A stretch of 64,000 nucleotides of DNA from Warburgia ugandensis. Taxonomy: Eukaryota > Streptophyta > Magnoliopsida > Canellales > Canellaceae. The stretch covers positions 51,343,217 through 51,407,216 of the forward strand of contig CP141139.1 in the NCBI GenBank assembly GCA_035236585.1, given 5' to 3'. Made by a program: the position numbers and the translations under genes. Positions within the stretch are counted from its first letter, which is position 1. Every line of letters begins with the position of its first letter. Under the pieces are notes generated by a model, which saw only the letters and a program-made list of their open reading frames with translations, ran no database searches and was not told where the DNA came from. Positions 46,401-59,770 of the stretch are shown in pieces.

Positions 46401-46862
46401 CAAAGGAATTGAGATTGATCAAGTTAAAATTAAGGAAATTCAATCCATGTTGCCTTCCACAAATTTACTTGAACTCCAATGTCTTCAAGGTAAGTCTACC
46501 CGTAACAAATAGTTCTTTTTTAATCTATTGGGATGATGTCAACCATTCCTTCAGTTGATGAAAAAGAATACCCCATTTGTTTGGGATGATGCTTGTTTAA
46601 ATAGCATCAAGCAATATTTATTGAATTTACCAGTTTTGATAGCTTCTAAGGGTGGTAGACCCTTCATCCTCCATGTTGTGGTTCTTTACAATTCCATTGG
46701 GGTCATGTTAGCTCAAATGAGCAATGAAATCAAGGTAAATGCCTACTATCTAAGTTAAACCGTAGTTAATTCCACAATAAGATACTCCCCAATAGAAAAT
46801 TTCTATCTCACCTTAATTCTTTCAATTAAGAAATTGTGACATTATCTTAGATCTCAACCAAT
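43440..46862 (+). mobile_element. Tat/Ogre-type Gypsy RT fragment, split by an inserted LTR
   Basis: From 43450 broken frames show DIFSWTCHEILGLDPSVVIH, near 43795 TSKGIVCYKV with GLQNASTTYQWVMTSL, near 43920 the catalytic ECYVDDLVV, and near 44010 QLKMNPLKWSFVVSFGKFLD. The homologous region resumes at about 46389 with KGIEIDQVKIKEIQSMLP and continues to MKKNTPFVWDDACLNSIKQY and RPFILHVVVLYNSIGVMLAQ near 46560-46720. These are Tat/Ogre RT-RNase H patterns. The fossil carries many breaks and lacks its other genes here. Confidence 0.85.
44076..46388 (+). repeat. LTR-like insertion A (about 2.3 kb) inside the Tat/Ogre RT
   Basis: It starts TGTGTATTTGTAG and ends near ATCAACA/CTCAACA, with no coding domain, so it looks like a solo LTR. 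Its start (TTTTTGCAAGTGCACA, then GGGTCAAATCCATAGGCAGG) matches the layout of the LTR-like starts at 46863 and 59771. Exact ends and target duplication are uncertain. Confidence 0.65.
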
Positions 46863-48967
46863 ATGATTGGTGTAGTTCTAAATATTTACTCACAAATGCA
46901 TAAATCAAAGTAGTATGATGTACACAAGTGAGTCAATCCCACGAAGAATCTCATAGATTTTTATGCAATTGGACCTTATTTAGACTTGATCCTAGCCAAA
47001 AGAAACTGTGTTGTGATTAATCTAGGAATTTAAATAATGTGGAATTGGAAAAATGCATGAAATCATAACTAAAATTAAAGGAAATTTTCTAAAAACAAAA
47101 CTTTCTAAACTAAACTTAGAATCATTCTAAAAGTAATCTTAAGGTGCAACTAACTTAAACAATGAATGTTGAAACCTAAACATGAAACAAACCTAATCAA
47201 CAAAGCATGCAAACATGACTCAAAATATTTTGCATGGACTATGGAAGGATGTGCATGTATCAAAACTAAAATTTAACATGGCATCATAATCAACTAAAAT
47301 TAACCAGCATGCATGATAGAGTGCTAAGAATTAGAAAACTGTGCAAGGAACTACACATTAAAAGTGCCCATGGAACATAAGCTTGGCATGTAATAATCAA
47401 TGAAATTTGAATGTTAGATCATTCAAAGAAAAGTGCACAATATTCTATTAAAGAAATCTTGTTCATTACATTAACAACTTACAAACATGTTGTTCCACAT
47501 GGATATTAAACTATAAAACATGGACAAAAAGTGTGCACAACATTCATAGCATGAAATAAGAGATCTTGAATTCAAACTTCATTGTAATCTAACATCCAAA
47601 AGATAGCATGCTTGTGAATCAATGGAGAGATAATCAAAGAGAGGAAATGAAAAATGGGAATGAATCAAAACTAGAAGAGGGAAACCAAATAAAGAGAACA
47701 AAGATGATTCAAAGGCAACTATCTCTTGGCTGTCACTACAAGAAATAGTTAGCCTTGGATCAATAGGAAATTAGAGCATAACTTTAAGCAAATCAATAAG
47801 GAAAGAACTAATAAACATGCACATGAAACAAAGAGGACAAGACTTAGCAACAAGGAAAGGAAATAGTCATGAAAACCAACCTGGAAAAAAATGTTGAAAG
47901 TCTTCAAGAAGGAATGTGGAAAGGCTACTATGGAGGGTAGCATTAAACTTCAAGATAGAACCCTAGCAAGAAAGAAGGAGGTGCCACCCTCTTGAAGATG
48001 GTGTGAAAACTCTTTTTTCTTTTTTTCTTTTTTAATGCATGGAGAGCCTGATATGGTTTTATATATGATTTCTACTTTGTATCTTGCTAGAATTCTATTG
48101 TGAGGAAGATAAAAAGAAAAATTAAGAATAAGAAAGAAGATAAGACAAGATATATATAAGAATTAGGAAGTTAGAGGTGAAGATTAGGAATTAGAAAGTA
48201 GATTAGAAGGGGAGATCACACCATCCTTGTTAATATTTTATCATGATGGGATGTTGAGAGAGAGATGTAAATGGAGAGAAGAAAAGGAAACAAATATCAA
48301 AGGAATCTCTTCTCTAATTGGTCCACCTTGCATGCCACCTACCCAGGTTGATAATCACCATCTTTTCCTTCTAATAATTCTCTTGAAAAACACAATTTTT
48401 GCATGTGTATAATTGCATGAAACTCCTCTTCAATACATGTGGTCCCATTTAGCTCTGTTTTATATGGCTTCATGACTCACTTTAATGCCTTTGAATTGGT
48501 GGCTTCAATGGCTTACTCCCTTGGCTTCATGTGGCTTGGGTGGTTTGCATGGCTTGAAATCACATTTTAAGGTGGTGGATTTTGCATAGGCTCATTCTAT
48601 TTACCTTGTCTTCTTCTAATTGTCTCTAAAATTCATTTGCTTACCCTACAATGTTCATGACCCTCTCTTGATCTTTGGAATGATGGAAAATGGGTTCTCT
48701 AGGTTAATCTGGATCATCGATTCTCATTTGAAGTGATCTCAACCATTCAATTACTATTTTAACACATGCAAAAGATTAAAAATTGTAATTAATACCAAAA
48801 AATTGTGTTAAATCACATACTTTAGATTAGCTCTTGAACCTACAAATTATTATATTTTTGAATCATTAAGTAATAATTACACGTGTCATGAATTTTGAAA
48901 AAATCTTATAATAATACCTATGAACTATGACACATGTACTGATAATTGGGAACTTTCTATTCAAAAT

Positions 48968-51913
48968 TGTGACGACCCGGGTTTTTAGGATGTAGCTTTT
49001 ATAAAACATAGCTAGATTGATCTCTATTTTAAAACACTTTGTGCTAAAGAATGTAGAGAAATTTTTCCTTTTTAAGTAAAATTTTTGTATAAAAATCCCA
49101 AGCGTCATTAACATATCAAGGTGAATGAATAATGCATAAGGCCATGGCACTTTTTGACAAAACATATAAATGAATACCTACTAACCCCAAGATTGTTAAT
49201 CACAGCCCAAGTCACAAATAAGAACTTATAACCAAATTTACATCAATTACAAAAAGGGTTAGTATGAACCTTACTTGTGCTTTCTTGATTATAGCTCTAA
49301 CATTCTTTGGTGCTCCTTCTAGTTGTACTTTGTTTTATCTGAAAAATAATGAATTGGGTTGAGTATTTATCATACTTAGTAGGTAACCTGACACTACCCT
49401 TTTTGAAAACACAGCAATGCATCATACAAAGTTCAAAGGGTTTGCATGTAAGACATCGGGAATGCTTAATTTGAAATAAGTGTGCATATGCATGAAAATG
49501 TAAGCAATGCCATCTACTAAAATTCTTTATCAAACTTCAGTATGCAATACTAACAGTATGTCTAATTTCAGAAAGTCGAAATCAATAGAATTCAATATAT
49601 CCTTGTCATGAGATCTCAACAATACGTTGAATCAATGCGTTGTATATAAGGATCATGAAATACTTAAAATAGTCTTCATATGAGGCAAATGATAGCATCA
49701 TAAAGTAACGTGCATAGGGTCTCAAGTCAACTTGTCACGAGTACTTGTTTATGACCATTTTAATGCTATATGCATATCAATATCACTAAAATCATAGGGT
49801 CACTATGCTCACGACCAGAACCCCTTTAGATTGCTTGTCTCTGGTATCTAGAGACCAGTCCACCATAGCCTCCACGGCGACTATGGATATGTCCCCGAAA
49901 GGGTGCCGTGAACACCTCCAGTGGCCGTCCCCATTTACTACAGCAGTCAGGGAAGGGACAATGCCATTTTTGGTAGCAATACCATCCACCTTTTTTGTGG
50001 TAGAGGCCGGGAGGCCAAACCCGTACCCCTCAGCATAGTGCCCACTAGGCTCAATAGCCCAAAAACATACATAATCCAAATCTCAAATCAACATAAATCA
50101 TGCAATTTATGCATTTGTTTTCAAAGTATGTGAGCATGGCATAAACTCTACTCATGCTAGTACCGTACTTAATGCTATAAATCCGTAAACTCGTATAAGA
50201 ACAGCATGGTAAAAAAACACATACTAATTACAGCAATAGAAACATGTAACTTAATTTGGGATGCATTTTGAAAACAGAGTAGTATTAGACTACCTACCTC
50301 ATGCGTTGTTACTTAGCCCATGCCTGTCTTTAAGTTGAGCCTTAGAATATCTTGGTGTCGTCCCGTAGCCTTGGGTATTGTTTAGACATAAGATCCTAAT
50401 ATTAGTTCTCGATTCATAGGGCAACAGCTAGATCTCTATGGTTTGTGGGTTTCTAAAGGTCACCCTATGACATTCTTGGGTCGATCTTGGTCTAAGAATG
50501 TCCTAAGACCTTTCTTAGATCAAATTATGAGGTTTGGTTGTGGTTGATCTCGTGGATTCATGAGATCTCTATGGTTTTAAGGCTATATTCTCCCTAAATA
50601 GTCTCTTTCTCCTAATATTATTATATAATTGGGTCCATGTCGAAATTATGGATGTAACGGTTCTTTCAGATCATCCATCAGATTTATATAGCTTTTGAAA
50701 TTGGATTTTAGTGTCGCGCCTTAATGGATGACCCAAATGTGTTGCCTAGGGCCCTGCGCGCCACAGGTTCTAAGATGTGTGTGCTCCCTGGTTGTATCGC
50801 AACCATGTTGGCTCTCATGGTATGTCCAAATGGTGTGCGTGCGCACATTCGAATGGTGCATTAGGGTGCGCATTTTGGACAGTGTCATGCAGCCGCGTCT
50901 TAGGCGCAATTGCGCGCACGTCCTGGCTCCTGAGACGCCCAAGTGTCTTGGTCAAGTTGGGCATCTGTCTGAACGCGGCAGCATGGGTGCGCGTCACATC
51001 CATGTACCCTTAGGATGCTTGTGTACCCTAGGATGCCCGCACCCCTAGGACGTTGCTTTGGATGGGTTTCCACCCGTCTAGTTTCTTCCACAGAGAGCCA
51101 GCATTTTTCGGCTGAAAAACCACCTAGATCCAATCGAAATCTGGGGAAAAGGGAAAGGGGGGAGAGAGAGACATAATGGCCTTACCTGGGAAGCCTAAAA
51201 CGTGCCTTACTTCCGGTGGTGTTGCTCTTATGACGCCTACCAGAAACCCCGATAAGTGGACAAATCCAGTGAAATCACAAAGGCCATGGGAGGGAGAAGG
51301 AAGAGAAGAAGAGAAAAGGATGGCCGGCCCTAAGGGAGGACTTGGGCTGTGCCAGATTTTACAGGGAACAAGGGAGGGATTTTTTGATTTTTTCCAAAAG
51401 CCCTAGCTTGGCCAGAGAAGAAGAAGAGGAAAAACAGGATGGTTGGAGGAGAGGGGGAAGCAGGCTTTATAGCCGTGCTAAGGTGGTGCTACTGTTTCTT
51501 TTGACATCGCCTTGCGGAGGAGGTGCTGAAAGTCCCTGGAAGCTATTGGAAGGGGAAGACGATGGGGGGTTCCGTTATCAAAACAGCCCCCTGCGTTTTT
51601 CGTCCTTTTTTTTTTAGTTCAATTTACAAAAATGCCCTCAATCTTTGAATGCTTATAGTTTCTTCATACGAACTCCGTTTTTGGCGTTCTTTGAGGCGTT
51701 GGATTCCATTTTGAGTGTAGAATCTAATGGTACTGATTTTTCTCATCAAATTCCTGTGTTTCCTATTTAATTTAAGGTAAAACATCCAACTACCTCTTAA
51801 GACTAGTAAACATATATTAATTCCCAAAATAGATAAGTTACAACATGAGTGGTAAGTGGTAAACATTATAGTTGTTCTTCATACAAAATGTCTTCAAAAT
51901 TTGGGTCATTACA
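48968..51913 (-). repeat. 3' LTR of the 52-kb Gypsy element (2946 bp)
   Basis: On the plus strand it runs TGTGACGACCCGGG to GGGTCATTACA. It contains a GC-rich block (about 50730-51060) and a purine-rich block near 51280-51430. Open frames within it correspond closely to those in the partner LTR and have no known domain. Confidence 0.92.
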
Positions 51914-51930
51914 TCATTACCCCCTTAAAA
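51914..51930 (-). promoter_or_regulatory. Polypurine tract of the 52-kb Gypsy element
   Basis: On the minus strand CTTTTAAGGGGGTAATGA precedes the TGTAATGACC start of the 3' LTR. Confidence 0.85.
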
Positions 51931-51949
51931 GAATTTTGTCCTCGAAATT

Positions 51950-54900
51950 CTACAATCCATTACAAGAAAAGATTTCGGGGTAATTCTTTATCATTTTCGA
52001 TTCGACCGCCCAAGTTTCTCCTTTGATGGTCATGTTTCTCCACAAAACTTTGACTAAAGGGATATCCTTATGCTGTAGAGTCTTGATCTTTCTATCCAGA
52101 ATCTGTACTGGTTTTGTTTCCAAGGTTAAATCCAGTTGTAGCTCGGGTGGTACCTGTTCAAGAACATGTTTGGGGTCAGGAATATAGCTCCTCAACATGG
52201 ATATGTGAAACACATTGTGAACTTCTGATAATCGTGGTGGTAGCGCTATCTTCTAGGTAGTTTTTTCTACTTTTTCCAAGATTTCAAATGGTCCAATGAA
52301 GCTAGGACTAAGTTTCCCCTTTATCCCAAATCTCATGACGCCCTTAGCTGGAGATATCTTTACAAAGACATGATCTCCAACTTCAAATTCCAACTGTCTA
52401 CATCGCCTATCCGCGTAACTCTTTTGTTGACTGTGAGCTGTGAGAAGCCACTTTCTAATAAGCTTTACCTTGTTTGCACATTGTTCTACTAACTCTGACT
52501 GTGTGATTCTATTTTCACCGACTTCATTCCAGCATACAGGTGATCGGCAAGGCCTTCCATAGAGCGCTTCATAAGGAGCCATTCCGATGCTTGAATGGAA
52601 GCTGTTATTATCCGCAAATTCAACTAAGGGTAGACTTTCATCCCAACTTTCTTTCCAGTCAATTGCACATGCTCTTAACATATCTTCCAATACCTGAATC
52701 CTACGCTTAGATTAGCCACCGGTCTGAGGGTGAAAAGCCGTGCTGAAATTTACTGAGGGTCCTAGGACTTTTGTACTTACTTCCATAATTGTGAGGTAAA
52801 ACGATTGTCTCTGTTGGAAATAATGCTGAGTGGTATCCCATGCAAACTAACTATTTCCTTATGATACAACTAGGCTAAGCTATCAGTGGATTGATTTTGT
52901 CGTATAGGGAGAAAATGTGCTGTCTTGGTTAGTCGATCGACGATTACCCATATCATATCATGTCATGTCCCTTAGATGTCTTAGATAGCCCTAGGATAAA
53001 GTCCATCGTAATATGATCCCACTTCCATTCTGACAGCTCAAGTGGTTGTAATAAGCCTGCTGGTCTTTGATGTTTGGTCTTAACTTGTTGACAAGTCAAA
53101 CACTGTGCCACAAATTCTCCTATATCTCTTTTCATACCATTCCACCAGAATTGTTGCTTCAAATCTTGGTACATCTTAATTCCACCTGGATGAATAGCGT
53201 ACTTGGATTGATGTGCTTCCTTCAATATCTCTTGCTTTATTTCCTCAATGGCTAGCACTACCAATCTTCCTCGTATATGAACACTGCCATCTACTTCCCT
53301 AATGAATTCTGGTTTTTCATCTAATGCTTGTTTGTTAGTGTCATCTTTTCGCATCTATTTAACTTTCTCAATGATAGTGGATTTTGTTGTCATATTTGCT
53401 ATGAAAGATCTCCCCTGTCCTATTTCAGGTCTACATTCCATTACCTCTTGTAATAACATCCACCTCCTGAAATGTAAACTTGCACATATTCCTTATGTCT
53501 TTCTACTTAAGGCATCTGCTACAACATTTGCTTTCCCTGGATGGTAGTGGATGGTCAAGTCGTAATCTTTCAAATACTCCATCCATCTCCTCCGTCGCAT
53601 GTTCAAGTCTTGTTGTGAAAAGATATACTTAAGACTTTTGTGATCTGTAAAAACTTCAAATTTTTATCCATACAGATTGTGTCTCCAAATTTTCAAGGCA
53701 AAGATGATAGTAGCACGGTCTAAGTCATGGGTAGGATAATTGACCTCATGCTTTTTCAATTGTCTAGAAGCATAGGCAATTATCTTCCTATTTTGCATAA
53801 GCACGCAGCCCAACCCTTGTTGAGAAGCATCACTATAGATCTCAAATCCTCCACTGCCAGATGGTAGAGTAAGTATTGGTGTAGTGGTTAGTCGCCTCTT
53901 TAGCTCTTGAAAACTTCCTTCGCATGCCTCATCCCACTAAACTTTTTGTCTTTTCTTGTTAATTTGGTTAGGGGTAAGGCAATGCTCGAAAATCCTTCAA
54001 TGAATCTACATTAGTATCCTGCAAGCCCTAGAAAGCTCCTTACCTCTGTTACTATCTTAGGCGTATTCCATTTCTCCACAGCCTCAACCTTTGCTGGGTC
54101 GACCACAACGCCATCTTTGGAAATAACATGTCCCAAAAAATTTACTTTTACCAACCAAAATTCACACTTACTAAACTTTGCGTATAATTTGTGTGCCTTA
54201 AGTGTATCCAACACCACTCGTAAATGTTCTTTATGGTTTTCAAGGGTTTCTGAGTAGACTAAAATATCATCCACAAATACTATGACAAACTTATCTAGAT
54301 AGGCTTTGAACACTTGGTTCATAAGGTCCATGAATGCGGCTAGTGCATTTGTCAGTCCAAAAGACATTACTTTAAACTCATAATGTCCGTATCGGGTTCT
54401 AAATACTGTCTTTGGGATGTCTTCCTCCTTGACTCTAGGCTAATGATATCCAGACCGCAAATCAATCTTGGAAAAGACACGAGCTGATTGGAGCTAGTCA
54501 AACAGGTCATCAATACGGGGTAAAGGATACTTGTTTTTCACTGTGACCTTATTCAACAGGCAATAGTCGACACAAAGTCTCATTGACCCATCCCTTTTCT
54601 TGACAAAAAGGACTGGAGCTCCCCAAGGAGATACACTAGGTCCGATGAACCCTTTGTTTAGCAATTCCTGCAACTGGGTCTTCAACTCTTTTAACTCTAC
54701 TAGGGCCATCTGATAAGGTGCCTTCAATATGGGGGTTGTGCTAGGGATCAGGTCAATAGTAAAATCTCTCTCTCTCTCTCTTTGGTGGTAACCCTAGTAG
54801 GTCTTTAGGGAAAACATCTGGGAAGTCACTAACCATATCTACCTCCTCTAACTTAGGCTTTGCGACTTTAGTGACGTCTATCTTAGCCAGAAAGAATGGA

Positions 54901-55340
54901 CACTCCTGAGCAATGTGCTTTGCCGCTTTTATATAAAAAATATACATGCTCCTGCATACTCTCTCATTCCTTATAAGGAGACCACCCTCCCTCCAGGAGC
55001 GTGAAAAATAATCCTCTTCCTTTGACAATCAATTGTGGCATTATATGATGCTAACCAGTCCATCCCAAGGATGACGTCAAAGTCTATCAGATCTAAATGG
55101 ATTAGGTCTACGCTTGTCTGATTGCCCTCGACTTCAATTGGAGCATCCTAAAAATATGTTCGTGCAGAAATTGACTTGCCTACGGGCGTGATAACTTCTC
55201 AGGGAAAGTCTAATTCCAAGACTATCATATCCATGGAAGAGGCAAATTCGCAAGATATGAAGGAATGAGTGGAACCAGTGTCAAACAATACTTTAGCAGA
55301 TCTATCACAGATATGAAGCGTACCTTCTACTATGGCGTTG
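51950..55340 (-). pseudogene. pol region of the 52-kb Gypsy element
   Basis: From right to left: protease with the DTGSTHSFIS motif near 55280, RT with [18 protein letters not shown] near 54590 and catalytic FVDDILVYS near 54270, RNase H near 53850, integrase with the CLTCQQVKTKHQRPAGLLQP segment near 53080 and [14 protein letters not shown] near 53000, GPFEIL near 52280, and chromodomain PVQILDRKIKTLQHK near 52100. Order and chromodomain are those of Tekay/Del. It is broken. Confidence 0.92.
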
Positions 55341-55439
55341 GATGCTTGCGCCTATCCTGAGGTGATGGAAAATACTCGTCCTTGTCTTCGAGGAATGTGA
55401 TTCTCCTTATGATCCTCTTCCTTCTTCTTTTTAGGGCAA

Positions 55440-56310
55440 TTCCTGGCTATGTGTCTTGCTTGTCCACAGTCGTAACACGGAAATTGGGGCAAGGTACATG
55501 GCCTACCGAGGTGATATCTGTTGCATCTAAGGAAACTTTTGACTTCTGGCCTCCTTCCTTTAGGGTCGAATGGTCTTTTGTGTGGGTGTCGAGGTCCAAA
55601 AGATTGGATGGGTCTTTTGCCTTTATCATTTTTCCCTTTATTATTGTTCTTCGCATTCGTAGTAGCTTATGTCCTTTGAAAATCCTTTTCAAAGAGAGAC
55701 GCCATTTCTACTGCCTTTGCTACAGTGGTTGGTTGGAACCCTATCACTTAGTTTCTGAGGCCCAGGTTTAGTCCATCAACAAACTTCTCTGCAGCCTCTT
55801 CCTTTGTGGAGCAAGCATTGGGTGCAAATCTGCGAAGACTTATGAACTTATTTTCATACTGTTGCATGGAGAGGTTACTTTGTTCTAGGTTCATAAATTC
55901 TTTCTCCTTCTATTTTCGTATATGGCGGGGATAGTACTTTTCATTAAATACTACTTTAAATTCTTTCGAAGGTATAACATTATTATCTTCAAAATAGGTT
56001 CTCTAGGCCGTTTCCCACCAAAAGCCTACCTCGCCTTTTAGTACGAAACTGGCATAGCAACCTTCCTATCCTCTAGAATTTTCATAGCCTTGAATAATTT
56101 TTCAATGTCAAAGGTCCATTTTTCTGTTGTTGTAGACTCATCTTCTCCTGAGAATGATAGGGCCATTTTCTGAAAGCGCTCAAGTTGAGCCTTTGTCCTA
56201 TCAGCAATTCTTTCTGGAGAAGAGGCTGTTGCTGCGGGTGCTTGTGGTTGGTTCTGCATGAACTGCCCCATATGTTGCATGAATAGCTGAAAATCTTCAG
56301 CCATTACATT
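55440..56310 (-). pseudogene. gag region of the 52-kb Gypsy element
   Basis: The minus-strand frames show MAEDFQLFMQHMGQFMQN near 56300, RFQKMALSFSGEDEST and WTFDIEKLFKAMK near 56120, as in Tekay gag. A degenerate zinc-knuckle segment lies near 55480-55540. It is broken. Confidence 0.85.
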
Positions 56311-56508
56311 ACCAGATCCAACAAAGTCAGTCAGAGGGTTATCAGGTCGTGGGGCTGCACCTCCTCTTCTCCTTGGGGCATCTATTTTACAAGACTAGTA
56401 CCTACCTTTTTAGGGGACTTTATTATGTCATCCTAACAGTTTTTCCTATTGATGTAAATTGATTATAAGTCTCCATTTCATAACTGGGCTGTAAATAACA
56501 TGACCCTA

Positions 56509-56521
56509 GGCTTTGATACCA
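56509..56521 (-). promoter_or_regulatory. Primer binding site (tRNA-iMet)
   Basis: The minus strand reads TGGTATCAAAGCC, one base from the usual tRNA-iMet complement, two bases inside the 5' LTR. Confidence 0.92.
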
Positions 56522-56523
56522 AT

Positions 56524-59440
56524 TGTGACGACTTGGATTTTTAGGATGCAGCTCTTATAAAACATAGTGAGATCAATCTCTGTTTTAAAACACTTTGCGC
56601 TAAAGAATGTAGAGAATCCTGAGTGTCATTAACATGAAGGTGAATGAATAATGCATAAGGCCATGTCACTTTTTGACAAAACATATAAATGAATACCTAC
56701 TAACCCCAAGATTGTTAATCACAGCCCAAGTCACAAATAAGAACTTATAACCAAATTTACATCAATTACAAAAAGGGTTACTATGAACCTTACCTGTGCT
56801 TTCTTGATTGTAGCCTTAACATTCTTTGGGGCCCCTTCTAGTTGTACTTTGTTTTATCTGAAAAATAATGGATTGGGTTGAGTATTTATCATACTCAGAA
56901 GGTAACCTGACACTACCCTTTTTGAAAACACAGCAATGCATCATACAAAGTTCAAAGGGTTTGCATGTAATCCATCGGGAATGCTTAATTTGAAATAGGT
57001 ATGCATGAAAATGTAAGCAATGCCATCTACTGAAAATATTTATCAAATAGTATGCAATACTACTAGTATGTCTAATTTCAAAAAGTCAAAATCAATAGAA
57101 TTCAATATATCCTTGTTATGAGAACTCAACAATACATCAAATCAATGCGTCGTATATAAGGACCAGGAAATACTTAAAATAGTCTTCATATGAGGCAAAT
57201 GATAGCATCATAAAGTAACATGCACAAGGTCTCAAGTCAACTGGTCACGACTACTCGTTTATGACCATTTTAATGCTATATTATATCAACATCACTGAAA
57301 TCATAGGGTCACTACGCTCACGACTAGAACCCCTCTGGATCACGTGTCTCTGGTATCTAGAGACTAGTCCACCATAGCCTCCACGGCGACTGGATATGTC
57401 CTTGAAAGGGTGTCGTGAAGACCTTCAGTGGTCGTCCCTATTTACCATAGCAATCAGGGAAGGGACAATGCCATTTTTGACAGTGATACCATCCACCTTT
57501 TTGGTGGTAGAGGCTGAGAGGCCAAACCCATACCCCTCAGCATAGTGCACACTAGGCTCAATAGCCCAAAAACATACATAATCCAAATCTCAAATCAACA
57601 TAAATCGTGCAATTTATGCATTTGTTTTCAAAGTATGCGAGCATGACATAAACTCTACTCATGCTAGTACCATACTTAATGCTATAAATCCGTAAAATCG
57701 TATAAGAACAGCATGGTAAAAAAAACACATACTAATTACAGCAATAGAAACACGTAACTTAATTTGGGATGCATTTTGAAAACAGAGTAGTATCAGATTA
57801 CCTACCTCGTGCATTGTTACTTAGCTCATGCCTATCTTTAAGTTGAGCCTTAGAATATCTTGGTGTCGTCCTGTAGCCCTGGGTATCATTCAAACATAGG
57901 ATCCTAACATCAGTTCTCGATTCATAGGGCAACAGCTAGATCTCTATGGTTTGTGGGTTTCTAAAGGTCACCCTATGACATTCTTGGGTCGATCTTGGTC
58001 TAAGAATGTCCTAAGACCTTTCTTAGATCAAATTATGAGGTTTGGTTGTGGTTGATCTCATGGATTCATGAGATCTCTATGGTTTTTAGTCTATATTCTC
58101 CCTAAATAGTCTCTTTCTCCAAAATATTATTGTATAATTGGGTCTGTGTCAAAATTACGGACGTAACAGTTCTTTCGGATCGTCCATCGGAGTATATAGC
58201 TTCCAAAATTGGATTTTAGTGTCGAGCCTTAATGGACGACCCAAATGTGTCGCCCAGGGCCCTGCGCACCACAAGTTCTAAGATGCGTGTGTGCCTTGGT
58301 CGTACTGCAACCATATTGGTTTGCATGCGTACATCCAAATGGTCAGCATGCGCATGTCCGAATGGTGCGTTAGGGCGTGTGTTTTGGACGGCGTCGTGAG
58401 GAGGTGTCTTAGGCGCAGTTGCGCCCACGTCCTGGCTCCTGAGACGGTCGAGTGTCTTGGCCGAGTCGGGCATTTGTCCGCACGTTGCAGCATGGGTGCG
58501 CGTCTTGCCCACGTGCCCCTGGGATGCCCATGTACCCTGGGACGTCCGCACCCCTGGGACACCTGTGTACCTAGGGATGCCCGCACCCCTAGGACGTTGC
58601 TTTGGACCGGTTTCCACCCGTCTGGTTTCTTCCATAGAGAGCCGGCATTTTTCGACCGAAAAACCACCTAGATCTGGTTGACATCTGGGTAAAAGGGAAA
58701 GGGGAGAGAGAGAGATAGAATGGCCTTACCTGGGCAGCCCGAAATGTGCCCTACTTCCGGTGGTGTTGCTCCTATGACGCCTGCCAGAAACCCCGATAAG
58801 TGGACAAATCCAGTGAAATTGCAAAGGCCAGGGGAGGGAGAAGGAAGAGAAGAAGAGAAAAGGATGGCTGGCCCGAAGGGAGGACTTGGGCCGTGCTAGA
58901 ATTTGCAGGGAACAAGGAAGGGATTTTTCGATTTTTTCCTGAAGCCCTAGCTTGGCCGGAGAAGAAGAAGAGGAAAAACAGGATGGTTGGAGGAGAAGGG
59001 GAAGCAGGCTTTATAGCCGTGCTAAGGTGGTGCTCGCCCTATGGCGGTGCTGGAAGTCCCTGGAAGCTGCTAGAAGGGGAAGACGATGAGGGGTGCCTTT
59101 ATCAAAATGGCCCCCTACATTTTTTGTCCTTTTTCGTTTTTTAAGTTCAATTTACAAAAGTGCCCTCAATCTTTAAATGCTTATTACTTCTTCATACGAA
59201 CTCCATTTTTGGTGTTCTTTGAGGCATTGGATTCCATTTTGAGTGTAGAATCTAATGGTACTAATTTTTCTCACAAATTCCTATGTTTCCTATTTAATTT
59301 AAGATAAAACATCCAACTACCTCTTAAGACTAGTAAACATATATTAATTCCCAAAATAGATAAGTTACAACATCAGTGGTAAGTGGTAAACATTATAGTT
59401 GTTCTTCATGCAAAATGTCTTTAAAATTTAGGTCATTATG
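56524..59440 (-). repeat. 5' LTR of the 52-kb Gypsy element (2917 bp)
   Basis: Partner of 48968-51913 along its whole length with small indels and scattered substitutions. Its outer terminus reads ATTATG where the partner has ATTACA. It holds the same GC-rich block (about 58230-58620). Confidence 0.92.
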
Positions 59441-59770
59441 GAAATTGACTACTTATCACACCCCTCAACCAGCATTATGCTAGTCCTAAGTTAAGAGCAT
59501 AAGAAAAAAACATGAAAACAAAAATGAATGAGATTTTCATATTTAGTCATGATTGCAATTTTCATATATAACAAGCCATTAAACTCATAGGTTACCCCTA
59601 GTGGAAAAGTTAGGCTTCATGAGGGTTTGAAGCTAATATACCCACAAAATTTAATAAGTCTAAGCTCCATAATGTCTCTTAGAGAATTCTCTTCCATTAG
59701 TAATCTACCGGCCTTAATAACTTAATAAAGATGAATGCAAAATACTACAAGTAACTGGCATACCAAATGT

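Larger units (their letters stand above)
48968..59440 (-). mobile_element. Broken Ty3/Gypsy element, Tekay/Del type, with both LTRs
   Basis: Two ~2.9-kb LTRs in direct orientation (48968-51913 and 56524-59440) enclose gag and pol on the minus strand. A tRNA-iMet PBS lies inside the right LTR and a polypurine tract inside the left one. Flanks AAAAT (48963-48967) and GAAAT (59441-59445) are a decayed target duplication. By eye the LTRs differ by about 5-7 percent, so insertion is probably a few million years old under common plant rates. The body is broken in more than ten places. It sits inside LTR-like repeat B. Confidence 0.92.
46863..59770. repeat. LTR-like repeat B, interrupted by the 52-kb Gypsy element
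   Basis: Left part 46863-48967 and right part 59446-59770 read as one repeat once the intervening Gypsy element is set aside: the left part ends TTTCTATTCAAAAT and the right resumes TGACTACTTATCACACCCC, matching the unbroken copy C (GTATACAAAATTAGACACTT at 62288-62307). It contains a GTGAGTCAATCCCACGAAGA block near its start. No coding domain was recognised. Confidence 0.7.

Noticed and set aside
47730-47745. CACTACAAGAAA, the terminus of plant CACTA transposons
   Set aside because: It sits within the LTR-like repeat block that other copies share in altered form (GGCTGTCACCACC, GGATGTTACTTC); no partner terminus or TNN duplication was seen.
50721-51133. Overlapping frames in four readings, repeated at 58216-58681
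   Set aside because: They fall in the GC-rich block of paired LTRs, differ in frame quality between the two copies and have no domain.
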